Shown: positions 45,964 through 57,180 of the stretch, piece by piece
How the letters are laid out: the number at the start of each line of letters is the position of its first letter
How positions within the stretch are numbered: position 1 is the first letter of the stretch
Assembly (NCBI GenBank): GCA_033558025.1
Contig: JAUCEF010000007.1
Coordinates: 3,968,001 to 4,032,000 of the forward strand
DNA length: 64,000 nt
Origin: Phytophthora sp. 'mugwort'
Taxonomy: Eukaryota; Oomycota; Peronosporomycetes; Peronosporales; Peronosporaceae
Direction of reading: 5' to 3'
Notes under the pieces: generated by a model
Seen by the model: the letters and a program-made list of their open reading frames with translations, nothing else
Told to the model about the DNA's origin: nothing
Databases searched by the model: none
Made by a program: the position numbers and the translations under genes

Positions 45964-48900
45964 CCCTTCGGTACCGCTGGCTGCATTCTGCAGGATAAAA
46001 GTTTTTGTATCGTGTATGCTACAGGATACAAAGCATGGTATAAATTTCTCTAATAAAATATACAAACTTTAAGTGAGCAACTCGGCATAAAGTTTTACAG
46101 TGATGTACCTAACCTCGGGCCAACAATTCCCACCGTGGATCTCAGTGGCGGGCCTCATTTGTGAGAAAATCTGGCCGCGGTTTCGCGCGCAAATTGCGCG
46201 CCTCCACCTCTCTCACTCAGAAACGCGCCGGCCCAAGCACACGTTTCAAGTAGCCATGACTGAGGAGCTGTCGTTCTCCGTTATGTGGCGGAACCTTCGC
46301 GCCCGAGGCTGGCGCCACCAACCACCGCGTGACCTCTCAACGTTGACGAAGAACTATACGCCAAAGGACTGGGTCGATAAGCGCGAGGCGGAGCGATGCG
46401 TGGACGTATTTTGGGGCGAAGACGAGCTGCTAAGGTTTGTTCCTGAAGAATGTAAGTTCAAGGGTGAGCATGGCGCACCATAGCAGATCGTGGGTGCCTG
46501 AAGCTATGGGTGTGTGTGGTAGACGCTCTGAATTTCCCGTCAAAACGACCACGAGCCAACGGCGACACGGCCGATCATGATCTGCTGCAGGCTACCATAC
46601 ACCAACTCAGTGTGAGTCGACTGCAAAGTCATGTGTCTCCTCATTCGCCTCATCTTCCGGATGATCTGTCAGCATCGATCTATTCTAGTTCTCCGCAAGT
46701 GCAGAGTGATGGCATCTCCACTGAATCGCGCCCACCTCCCACGAGCAGACCAGTGCCAAAATACACCGCCGGTCCGCCGCGTATTAGCCATGACAACGCC
46801 TTGGGCAATCGCACCAGCACCTCGTGGCGCCACTGCAGCGTCTACGGTGGGAACAGGAATAAGCGACCGCGATGCTTCGGACGAGGGTGTGTTCAAGGAA
46901 TCTGGTGATGAGGAGGACTTCTGCGTAGACGATGAGCCTAGTATGACGACGGCGATGAGTTCATTCCCGAAGCCAGCGAAGCAGAAAGTGATGACGAGAC
47001 GGAAGAGACCCCAGCAGCACCAGAAGCCTCCGAAAACGATGACGAGGCAGACCTGTTGCATCTGCTCTACGTGTCTGCGAGCTCCGAAGACATGTTGAAT
47101 GACGACTTACATCAGCATACCAGCAAAGACTGGGAAATTCACATGGAGAACTCAAGCACGTTCGTGAGTGACAAATACAGGATAAGCTTTTGCTACTGAC
47201 TAAATTATCATGTCCTTTACAGGCCATGACGTTCGACTTCCTGCAGCGCAGCTTGAACAACGTGCTGCGACTCCCAGCGAGATTGCAGAAGCGATTGGGC
47301 TAAATCTTGAGGGGCTCTTCTTCTTGATGCTCCCCAAAGAGATGTGGGTTCATATCGCGGATGAGACGAACGCATACCAGCGCGGGCACCGCAAATTTTC
47401 GCCAGGCCAGCTCGCGGAGTGGAATCAGCGCCGGCGCGCCCGCAATCCTTCATATCGTCCAAAGAGTCGTGCACAACGCGCGAGGGATATGGCGAAGTTC
47501 AGGGCGATCCAGCCCTACGAGTTAGTGAGCTTCATTGGTCTGCTGTGCGCTAGAGCATTGTGCCCGCATCATGGGAAATTATCTCGTCACTGGGCTACAA
47601 ACGCATAAGGAGCCATGCTTCGAGCACTTTCGGAGGTTCATGGCCCAGCACCGCTTCGAAGAGGTTATTCGCTATCTCCACTTCAGTAGCAACGACGCTC
47701 CGGACGCTCGACGTGTGAAGACGTGGAAAATCAAGCCAGTGGCAGACACTATCAACCACATTCGCTGCTGGAATGACTGTGAGTCCTCGCATTGCATTTG
47801 ATAAAGGGATGATTCCAATGAGAAGCAGATTCAACCCGGTGTGGCAATACCTCAGAGCAAAGCCCCACCGGTGGGGTACGAAGTGCTACCTTACGTGCGA
47901 CTCGGGCACCGGATATTGCTATAGAGCAGAGATCTATCAAGGCCGCGAGGAGGGAGACCGGATGGATTTGCTGCTATTCGAGAATGTTGTTCTGCGGAAT
48001 ATAGACAGCGTACTACAAGGCGAAAGGAATCGACTTATAATCACAGATCGCTTCTACACCAATGTCCAGCTCTCTGCCATGCTACTTGACCGTGGTCTCT
48101 ACCACGTTGGAACGATACGTACTGACCGCCTCGGATTCTGCACTCGCATTGCCTACAAGAAGAATGAGCCACGGGAGCCTCGCGGCTCATACCGGCTTGC
48201 ACGGTCGCATGTGTTCTCAAACATGGTTGCCATTACCCTGGATGGATAAAAGACCTGTCTACTTCCTGGCAACGGGCTGTTCGACGGCGCTAACTACAGT
48301 CGGACGACGCGATGGTGCTCGTGTTGAGCAAGTACCTGCCCCGAAACTCGTTCGAGACTATAACGAGGGCATGGGAGGCGCGGATATACACGATCAAAAG
48401 CGATTGCAGCGGTTCTCAATTCATAGGGCGCTACGATTCAAGAAGTACTACTACACGATATTCGTTTGGCCAGTGGGCATGGCTTTAGTCAATATGTACA
48501 TCATCTACACTCAGTTGTCCAGGCGCAAGTACCCGGACAAGCTCGTACCCACGCATTGCCAATTCATGGAAGAGATGCAAGTTGCCCTGCTTTCCATCGG
48601 ACCCAGCAATTTCGAGGGGGACTTGTCGATCGAGGCCATGTTTGGCAGCACACCGCGGGCGCGCGCGCGACCACGCTCAGTGGCACCTTCGCAACATGAG
48701 ATTGAGCAAGTTGATAAATTCAGGACTGTTCACGTCGGGGGAAAGACCCAACAAAAGCGACGGCAATATGCCTGCAAAGTCTGCTCGATCTACGGCGTGC
48801 GCAACATCTACCGGCATAAAAGACCACATATTTGTGCAGGACGTGCTCAAATGCGCACGGCCGCGGCATCCTCTATCTCTGCTAACGTGTCCGCCAGCGA

Positions 48901-49526
48901 CCCTAATGGTCCTGTCAAAACCGCCACGTGCCACCAGATATGGCATGACATGTGGCGCACCGACACACTGGACGGCGTCCGATACCGCCGTCGCGCTGGT
49001 GATGATGAGTCTAGCAACAGCGAAAGTGTAGATGATGAGCAATGAAGCTAGCCCCATTTAATAATGCGATATCTACCTCTACCTGCGTTCAGTGGACTTC
49101 ACTGCTGAACTCATCTACACGGGCAATACTCAACTGCGCAGCGCTTCGCTGTATCTGCTGCGGGCGCTGTGTATCGGCTGCAATGGGAACCCGCAATGAC
49201 ACCCTACAGGTGCAGAGGTATTAAACGATAGAGAATGATTCACGAGCGCTAGAGACACGCGAGGGAATGACCTGATTGTGGATTGATGTAGACATATTTT
49301 TTTGACAAGTGCGTCACCCTTGATGCGCATGGACTGGCCGTTTCATATGCGGTACAGGTTATGATGCCGTACAATTTCACGTGTATCCTGTACTACCTAC
49401 TATATTAGTGTGGTTAGGGGAGGTTTCCCCCTGACTTCGCCAAAACTCCGCAAATAGTAATATCTAGAATATTTGTATCCTGTATAGAACAGGATCAATT
49501 GAAGCAAAAACGTTGTACCGAAGGGG
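45964..49526 (+). mobile_element. piggyBac-like element B
   Basis: The left end is TTAA (45960-45963) then CCCTTCGGTAC. The right end, on the reverse strand, is TTAA (49527-49530) then CCCCTTCGGTAC. The inverted repeat is about 11 bp apart from one extra C. Subterminal inverted copies of ACAGGATACAAA lie 57 bp from the left end (46021-46032) and 43 bp from the right end (49472-49483). The element is 3563 bp and carries a single transposase gene. Its left TTAA is 20 bp from the right TTAA of element A. Confidence 0.85.
46256..49045 (+). pseudogene. piggyBac B transposase, nearly complete but frameshifted
   Basis: The ATG at 46256 opens an N-terminal module with LSFSVMWRNLRARGW. An acidic linker follows (DDEFIPEASEAESDDETEE). 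A probable intron runs from the GTGAGT near 47165 to the CAG at 47220. The DDE domain has AFDKGMIPMRSRFNP (first D), LIITDRFYTNVQL (second D) and YNEGMGGADIHDQ (third D), then the C-terminal CKVCSIYGV..IYRHKRPHIC cysteine pattern, CHQIWHDMW, and a stop at 49045. Frame changes near 47605, 47765 and 48235 inactivate it. The open frame 48062-49045 is an unbroken C-terminal third, so the copy is younger than element A. Confidence 0.8.
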
Positions 49527-49530
49527 TTAA

Positions 49531-50428
49531 ACCAACGCTCGAAGTGGACGGCATCAAAATTGTCATGATACTGTAGTCGTCATTCCCTTGCTTTCGCTTG
49601 GAGGTAGAATTATACAAAATGATGGAATCTCGACGAAACCACCAATCTTCACTTCGTCCTTGCTGTTAATGCTCTCAGCAGCTTCAATACATGCCTACAT
49701 ACACAAGTAATGTATAGTTAAAGAAATAAACAAAATGTCAATATCAAACAGATTCTTACCTTATCTGGTGTCAACCACGTCTTGTCCGTGACTTAGTCAA
49801 CGTTGCAGTAGGATTAGCCAAGGTAGACGTCCGGTCGGTCCACCCCAAGACGGACCTCCGCTCTTTGAACATCACCATCTTCTTTTACAAATGAGAGCGC
49901 CTGAAGGCAACATTCCTCCATGACTTATCGTAGTTATGGCGCTTCTTGCCCTTCAGACGCTGGAGGCCAAGCTCATGAAGCCCCGCGCCATAGTGGGCAC
50001 TCTGAGGCAATTGCCACAAACGTCCGCGACCTCGAGACCGACGTTTGAGCTGTAATCAGCCAGTCAACAAGATATCGCCACCACGAACTCACGAACAACG
50101 GGCTCAATAGTATCAAGATCGTACGAGCGTGTCCTTTCTCGGCTACTTAGAAAAGCTGGTCAAAGTAATACAATAGTAGTTAGAGGTAATGAATGATACA
50201 TAAGTGTTGCATAGGAAATGGAGCAACAGGTGCCTCAAACTCGGCTTCCTGACATGCGTAATTAGGCGTGCAACCGTCTCGCGTAAGCTGCCAAGACACT
50301 CCGCATCAAGTTTTTTTTTTCCTGCACTATGATGACGCATTCCGCCAACTATATCGCTGAAAGCGAGCCTTGAGGAAATAATCCCCGCTCACTCATAAGC
50401 TTTTCGCGCCAATTTCGTATTTTACGTA
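49531..50428. other. Region with a possible decayed coding sequence on the minus strand
   Basis: On the minus strand, fragments such as GLHELGLQRLKGKKRHNYDK and TDRTSTLANPTATL precede a plausible intron (GTAAGAATC to TGTATGTAG, about 49760-49690). After it comes CIEAAESINSKDEVKIGGF. In-frame stops are present. It may be a transposon remnant, but I cannot name the family. Confidence 0.3.
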
Positions 50429-51290
50429 GTGTGGTTGGTGGTTTTGGCAATCTCATTGTTCAATTTGACAGCAGCCCCCAAGCGCAAGGCTTTCCCCCAA
50501 CATCGCCAAACCCAACGACTACAAGCCTGTCTCATTGCACGAGCTACGGTGGAGCGGATGTTATCGTATGCTGCGGCGCTTCGAGGACTTTCGGCCGTAT
50601 TGCATCTCTTTCGCGACGACTGCGAAGTCGATCGTGATCTCCCCGCTGATGAACAGGCAGATGACATACGTCGCATTGCATTTGTAGATCTCATCCTCGG
50701 CAGGTGAAGAACTAGCGATTTCCGCTCTGCTGGACTAGATGACGGCGTTCGACGTCATCACAGGAACACTACAGCGTCAGGACATGACAGTGGCAACCGT
50801 GCGCGACATTTTTGACGTCGCTTTGGATGACTACGACAACATGGAGAGGTATTTGACCTCAGATGCAGATATAGTTGAATGCCCAGAGTTCGAGCGTGGA
50901 CTAGCAAAAGTACAAGCGGGGGTAGAGTCGATGCTGTCTCGCGGTGAGCGCAGAGCGCTGCAGCGTGTCCTCGCGGAGCCGCGGGCTGAGTCGCGGCCGA
51001 CGGCTACATCATCAACCCGAGAGAAGCCGAAACGGGAACGTTCTGCCGAAGCCCTTGACCAAAACAATGGCAAGAAGGCTCGCAAGCGGAAGGCCTCCCA
51101 ATCCAAGTTTATCGACCGTAGCTGGGTTCCCATAACGTCTGCGGTGTGGAGCGCTTCTTCTTCACTGTCAAGAGCACTATTGGATATTAACGGAAGAGTA
51201 TGAGCGCGTCGACACTCAAAACAGTAATGGTTTTGAAGATGAACTGGGATCTCGTCACGCTTGCTGACGTATCTAGGGCGATCGAGAATT
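50429..51290 (+). pseudogene. hAT-type transposase C-terminal remnant
   Basis: Pieces read, in order: a helical segment with LHLFRDDCEVDRDLPADEQ; FERGLAKVQAGVESML; a basic KKARKRKASQSKFIDRSWVP; then, in another frame, NVCGVERFFFTVKSTI; and finally LKTVMVLKMNWDLVTLADV. The order (WVPITSN-like, C..ERFF, then L...LK.N...W) is that of the hAT C-terminal dimerisation domain. Frames are broken, and the N-terminal zinc finger and catalytic parts were not found. Confidence 0.6.
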
Positions 51291-51750
51291 CCAGAGGAAG
51301 TGACAGAGCGGGCGAAAAGGTAGGGAGGACAATATATGGCAATCAAAGCCATGAAGATTGCTAAGATTTCAATAATGGATTGTGCTCTGCTGACGTCTTC
51401 AATCAATCTTCAATTTCCATTTCCACAGCTCCGTGCGCCAGCCGTCAAATAGACGTTGATCTTTATGTATAGCGCAAAAAAGTAGCTTTTCACTATCACC
51501 GTCTTCTCTGCGCTGCTGAACTCGCGGTTCTAGGTTTGCTTTTTTGATTATGAGTTACGGATGGCCGATGAAGATATGTTGGGGTCTGGGTCTGCTAAGG
51601 AGAATCTTCGACATCCACTGCGGATCTATATATTTGGATACGAGCGATATTCACGCCGCTACGTTGCAAAACATGACCGGTTATAATGACCGGTGTCGCG
51701 ATTTTTGAAGGGTACAATATTAGCTTCCGCTCGCTCAACAGAGCCGAGCC

Positions 51751-53680
51751 TTAATGCACTTCAAAACTTCTCTGTTCGTGTTCTCGACGGTCCCGTTAGT
51801 CCACGGGGTATATGCAGTCGTAAAATGATGATGCGACCCTAACGTTTCTGGAGGCTCGTAATTACTAGGTCCTTGAAGTAGTCTCCCTGATCGAAGACCC
51901 AATATCCACTGGTGCGATACATCGTTTAAACCAGTCGATCAGGCCTTGATAAACCTGGTCGGAGTCAGCGTGCTACTATGGATGACCTTTACGTGGTCGC
52001 TCTTCCCTTCCTTCGGCACCAACACGTACTTGTAGCCATCTTCACCATCGATTATAGCGATATAGCCAAAATGTAGCAGATCAGTAGGCTTGGTAGTCAT
52101 TAGCGTTTCCCCTTAGGGGTCGGCCCCCTACCGCAACAAACAGTGAAGACTTTCGTTCACGAATGTCGTTGCATCATCTGCCATTGTTAACCATACGAGC
52201 ACCGGCGAAATTGCCGCCGTTGTTGCTTCTGCTCCTCGATATCCGCTGGCTCCAGTGTGCGCGACCATGCAGTGCCGCTGCTGTAGATTAACAGCTTCTG
52301 GAGGGATCCACGCAGCTTCGTCATCAGATGCGACGAGCAGCTTCCCCTCATCCCAGTGCACCCCGCCAATGGGTACACCGGGCTCTCCTGCTTAAGCTAA
52401 TTTCTAGACGTGACGAATCTCCGCTCTGTCCTGACCACATGAACGCTGGGGCTAGAAGCCCCAGCGTTCGCGGTCCACGGCGGCAAGTCGCGTGACCCGT
52501 CCAGCACCACGTTCGTCTTCTTGTGCAACACCGGCTCTAATACGACCCATACGTTAGCTTCCCCAGTACATACGTGCTCAATTATGTACCTAAAAGTCAT
52601 CGGCGATATCTCGAAACTTGTCCGCTTCATATCGGGCCATAGCCCCATTGGTTGGGTATGGATGAAAGTATAGACCAAATTCCTGTGGCCGTGTACAACG
52701 ACGGAGAAATCCGGCCGACACACAAATCCGGCTTGTGACAGTGGCACCATAGTAACACAAACTGCTTTTTAGCCAATCCGTAAGCAATTCCAATTAAGTG
52801 TATACCCTTTCTGGATATCATATGTAATGTCGATCGTTTTTTGTGCTTTCATGACCCTTTTTGACGAATCAAATCCGGTGCCGGATTATTTTGTCGGGAC
52901 CAGTGATTGCATTTTTAGTATGGAGGATGACATTCAGTGGTCCCGGGTTTCTCCGTCGTTGTCTGTATAGACGGAATCCACCCGGTCTAAGAAGGGAAAT
53001 ACTCCAACCGGCGCGTCGCCTCTACGAGCACATAGGCGTCCTTTTCGATAGTGGCCATCGACTTGACGCGCCGGCAAACCTGCCGCGAAGGAACGTCAAC
53101 GGTTAGAGATACTGCTGTTCCAGTGGCGGATGCATCTGTCCTGGTTCCAATTGCGTCACCGCGGTGCCCGAGTAGTCCTGGCTGGTGGAGAAAATAAGGA
53201 GCGCCGATAATAGAGTGCCTGACCAAAAATAGGTCGGACATGTGCTTATTAGTAGTGAGTTCATAAGATGGACCCAGAACGATGAGAAACGAGTACATTG
53301 CCTAGGCATGAAGCACGAGAGAGCCATGCCAACAATAACAAGCCCCCCCCCCCATCACCACCATCACCAAGAGCAATAACGCGCGAGGCCAAGATCCGCA
53401 GTTTGCGCAATGTGTCGACCCCTCTCAGCAAGTGGGAGACCCAGTACAGGCATATTGTATCGACCGTCATGCGCGGGTCTGCCATGGAGTCGGTCGTCTG
53501 TTCCTTCTTCTGGACGATTCTGGGTGTCGAGCACGAGATCGCCCGGTGGTTTACGAACGCCAACCCTGCCTTCAGCAGCTCCTCCACATGGCGGTCCCGG
53601 GATTTACTATCGTAGGGTGTATAGCCCTTGTTGGCTTCACCCCCGGCTTTAGCCTTAATGGGGCCCTTGTGGTTTAACAA
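51751..53680 (-). pseudogene. Gypsy pol remains (RT start, RNase H, integrase)
   Basis: The RT start has CSTPRIVQKKEQTT then ADPRMTVDT. RNase H shows TIEKDAYVLVEATRRLEYF, RPGGFRLY, then HGHRNLVYTF (about 52700). After it comes FRYIIEHVCTGEANVW. The integrase zinc-binding region has HTGASGYRGAEAT and FVNESLHCL (about 52270-52140). The core remnant reads TKPTDLLHFGYI, YKYVLVPKEG and HHHFTTAYTPWTNGTVENTN (about 51840-51780). Frames shift several times and the polymerase YxDD region is absent. Confidence 0.7.
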
Positions 53681-54281
53681 CTGTTTTTCTCATTAGGAGC
53701 GGCTCGACCTTTACCGGCAAGGCGTTCCCGAACCGCAATCTGAAACTGTCGCCACGAGTCACCAAGCTCCTAGAGAGCTGGGGTCCGAGAACCCTTGGTC
53801 TTAGCTACGACCAGCTGGTCCTCCGTCACCCGGGCAACCTCTGCCGGCGGTGTCTTCTCCAACGTCGTCATAGCTGGCCGCGTCTCGTGAACCTCAGTGT
53901 CCTCATCTTCTATTGCTTCGTCTTGTCACGATACCACTGGCATTAAATCGTTGTAGGACTTGTAGATGCTCCTGCAGACGCTTCAGCAGCAACTGTGAGT
54001 TCCCACTCGTGGTTCGGCCCCGGGCGTGCACCAGCAACTTGTCGTCGGAGTACCCAAGGATAGTCATTATGGGCCGATCCACCGTGATGTCGAGCTCCTC
54101 GTTCACATGTTTCGCGAGACACTCAAGTTCCGCAGCATCGAGAACATGCCGAGGTGGCTCAAGACGAAGGCCTGGAACGTCGCAGGTCGCGTCACAGCGA
54201 CCTCCTCCTTCCGTGGGCATCAACTTCCTGCTATCAATCTTCTTCGTTGCCACAGGGGTGCTGGCCTTCCCCAAGGCCTCG

Positions 54282-54436
54282 AGTGCTGAGACTGGGGCTT
54301 ACCGGCGAAGGTTGCGGCGGCTTGATCGAGAAGGCCCCCAATGCAGACATACCGTTGGTGGGGCGGTATGTCTGCATTGGAGGCCTTCTCGACCAAGCCG
54401 CCGCAACCTTCGCCGGTAAGCCCCAGTCTCAGCACT
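54282..54436. repeat. 73-bp inverted repeat with 9-nt loop
   Basis: Arms 54282-54354 and 54364-54436 are reverse complements with two mismatches and a loop of TTGGTGGGG. It lies in the gypsy element between the gag and pol remains. RNA from either strand would fold into a long hairpin. Confidence 0.9.
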
Positions 54437-54745
54437 TTCTTCAGCAACTCCGACGCGTCGTTCTTCGGACACCTCACGTGTGCTGCCGGCCGTATGTCTA
54501 GTCACTGTCCACCGCGTTGAGGAGATGGTCCACTTCCCCAGCGCCTGCCTCGGGCAGTCGCGAACTCGATGCTACTGGGGCTGATACTTCAGACAAGTCA
54601 GCCTCGGCCTAGGTACTACTGCGTCTTCTTGCACGGCGCCGCAGCCTTCTTCACGGCCATAAGTAGCGCCTTCTCGTCCACGAGCTCCTCCTGACCCGGC
54701 AGCGTTATAGCCGCTTCGGTCAGCGCCTCCGGTGCTTGCTACGCG

Positions 54746-55660
54746 TCATCCCGCGTGTTGGCCTCGACCACGTCGGGCTGGTGTCCACTGCTTCGGCCAG
54801 ACTGCTCGGGCTGTGCTGCGCTGGCCACAAACAGTGCTGCCCTTTCCCAAGTCGTAGACTCCTGAGAGGAGAATCATCACCCAGCTGCAAAAAGGTACCA
54901 TCGCGTTTTTTAACTTCCTGTTCTCTTGGAGGGTTAATCTAGATTTAATCGCACTTCTGATGCTGGCGGGTTCCATGGCGTCGGCTAAGTACCTTACCAG
55001 ATGCCTTCGCTCATATCGAAAGGCTACGTCAGTTAGATTAAACCGCTCTAGTTTATCTTCCATATCGCCGAGCAGATGCATCATGGGGCTCGCAGGCTCA
55101 GCCCCCTTAATCTCTATCTGACTCTTCTTCATGGTCTCGTTCACGGTCGCACACTCCACGTGGTTCTCGATCTTGGCTTGCTTAAAGTACTCGATCCACT
55201 GCTGATCCTCGATAATATGAGAGGGGGGGGGGCAGTTAAAATCGAACCGAGCGATCATCCCTTGGTATATGTCTCGATTCATGCACCGACGGTCATGGCG
55301 AATGCGCCGCCCTACTGGGTCTGGAGAGCGCTATCGGTGCACGTAAGTCTCATACCTATGCATAATGTCACGACGGCCTAACCGTCGTATCTAGGCGGAC
55401 GGAGGAGCGCGGGCGCCGCTTCCACGCGCTGGTGCGGGACCTCTACAGGGCTCACCGTCGCCATCCTGGTCTTCCTCGGGATCGGCTTGACCTTCCGGGG
55501 AACCCGCGCCAAACGAATCACGGATCTGCGGAATCAGCAGACGCAGTGTCAGCGATCTTGGGCCGGCGTCCCCCAACTGGATAGCCGCCGTACGGGCAAA
55601 GAGGCCCTCGAACTCGTCTCCAGCTGTACTCATGCTTGTGTGACCCTTTCTAGCGTCCAC
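54746..55660 (-). pseudogene. Gag-like frames of the gypsy element
   Basis: Frame 55660-55391 starts MDARKGHTSMSTAGDEFEGL and is proline-, glycine- and acid-rich. Frame 55282-54746 (178 residues) is helical with RYERRHLVRYLADAMEPA. They fit the N-terminal gag region by position and composition; there is no catalytic motif to confirm it. A G9 run near 55223-55230 may contribute to frame loss. Confidence 0.45.
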
Positions 55661-55774
55661 TTGACGCGAAGTTTGCCTTGCAATAGGCTAGAACTACAAC
55701 TAGTTTGATCTGCCCGCCGCTCGGTCGTGATCGATTCTCTCACTAATCCAAACTGAGTATATATTTAACGACTA

Positions 55775-56564
55775 GAGCATCTCCACCGGTGCACTGTAAA
55801 CGGTAACAACAAAGGATATAGCGTAATATTTTACCGCGGCATGGTTTAATTCCCAACGGCGCACTGCAAAAGCTAAACGGGAATTTTACACCGGTAAATG
55901 TGCCGTTCACTCGGCAAAATTGTCAAACTTGCCGTGCGGACGCCAAGGGTCTCCAAATAGAACTAAACTGTGCTCATCTGGCACTCAGAGCGCCGCTGCG
56001 CTCAAGGGCTCCGCTGCCACTCAGAGCCCCACTGCCACTCAAAGCTCCGCTGTGCTCAAGAGCCCACTGCCGCTCAGAACCCCGCTGCGTTGAAGCGCCC
56101 CGCTGCCACTCCAATTAAACACGCGGGGAGGCCTTCGAAATCGCCGGCGAACAACCGCTCAGCATACAACGGATCATCCGCAAAGTAGTCGAGAAACAGG
56201 CGCCGATGTCCCGCAGCGCGGTCCCGATTGGCGTTTGGGCTGCGACCCGGGCCGAAGCCACCGCGCGGTCGAGGCCTCTCCATGAACTCTAAGCTTGTGC
56301 ACGAGTTGACAGCGCTAAGTATTGCCATGTCCGCAGCATCTTCTTTTTCGGATTCGGCATGGGTCGCGAGGAGACGCTTCGTTCACGTCTTCTCCAATCC
56401 ATTGTAGCGGTCGTTAGATGCCGGAGGGGGGGGGTTAAAGTTCGGTGCCGGTGGGAGAAATTATACCGTGGTGGAAATATTGGTAGAGTGCTCGTAAATT
56501 ACACCGTATGTGCCCCATTTTGGTTTTACCGTTTACCGTTTACAGTGCACCGTTAGAGATGCTC
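55775..56564. mobile_element. 790-bp Harbinger-type DNA element (non-autonomous)
   Basis: Ends are 32-bp inverted repeats (55775-55806 and 56533-56564) with two mismatches, beginning GAGCATCTC and containing CGGTGCACTGTAAACGGTAA. Flanks are CTA and TTA, one mismatch from a 3-bp target duplication. Inside, a minus-strand frame (56328-56074) reads HRRLFLDYFADDPLYAERLF, like the N-terminus of a Harbinger transposase, followed by an unrelated end. The best reading is a deletion derivative with only the start of its transposase left. Confidence 0.75.
55975..56110. repeat. Short-unit tandem repeat inside the 790-bp element
   Basis: Imperfect copies of a unit close to CGCTGCCACTCAGAGCCC (about 18-21 bp) follow each other six or seven times, with variants such as GCTGCGCTCAAGGGCTC. 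It probably expanded after the loss of the transposase core. Confidence 0.6.
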
Positions 56565-57180
56565 TTAGGCCCTTCCTACGCCAAATCACTCCCAGACCTC
56601 ACAATGTGGGCTAGGGATCAGGCTGCTGGCTATCGATGCCTGTCGTCGAACAGCTGATATGCTAGCCGGGGCCATTCTGTTTATACGACGTATCGTATTA
56701 CACAGGTTTTCTGAAATCACGTATTTCATGCAACGTTCTATAATAAATTAACTATACAACGGAACAAATGAAATGACACTCCGGAGACCAGCCAGCCTCC
56801 ATCCTACCGATACATGGCAGTTCAGTTCATTTCAAAAGTTGCAACAGATCTACGGTGAGTATTGCTATTGACTTATGTCTTGACGCGTTTCTAACACTTT
56901 GCTTTGATGCTGCCATTCATAGCGCCGGTGTTGGCTTGCATGCCTCCGGGAGCTGAGCTGCGGCGACGAGCCGACCTGCGTGGGGATCTCTGAGGTACTA
57001 TCCTGGCGGAAAAATGATGGGGCCAGCGCATCCCGACAAAAATATCATCTCGTTACGAAGACCAATAACTCCTCTGTTGGGGCGCCGATCAGAGCGTGAG
57101 GTACCGCAATAGAAAGAGGGGTTTTCGTAGTTCCTCCTCGACAGAATTAGCACCACCTACCTTTACTACGAAACCAGCAC
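56565..57180. other. Region with no supported gene
   Basis: About 600 bp between the Harbinger-type element and the IS630-like pseudogene. It may contain the terminal region of the latter. No inverted repeat was recognised. Confidence 0.3.

Larger units (their letters stand above)
51751..55660 (-). mobile_element. Degraded, internally deleted Ty3/gypsy retrotransposon
   Basis: In minus-strand order: a gag-like region (55660-54746), a linker/protease region (about 54500-53900), the start of reverse transcriptase (53680-53400), RNase H (53110-52600), and integrase zinc-binding and core (52360-51751). Only about 200-300 bp separate the reverse transcriptase start from RNase H, so the polymerase core has been deleted. 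Long terminal repeats were not identified. It borders a hAT remnant on the left and a Harbinger-type element on the right. Confidence 0.75.

Noticed and set aside
54282..54436. The long hairpin as a transposon with terminal inverted repeats
   Set aside because: The loop is only 9 nt, so there is no interior; an inverted duplication fits better.
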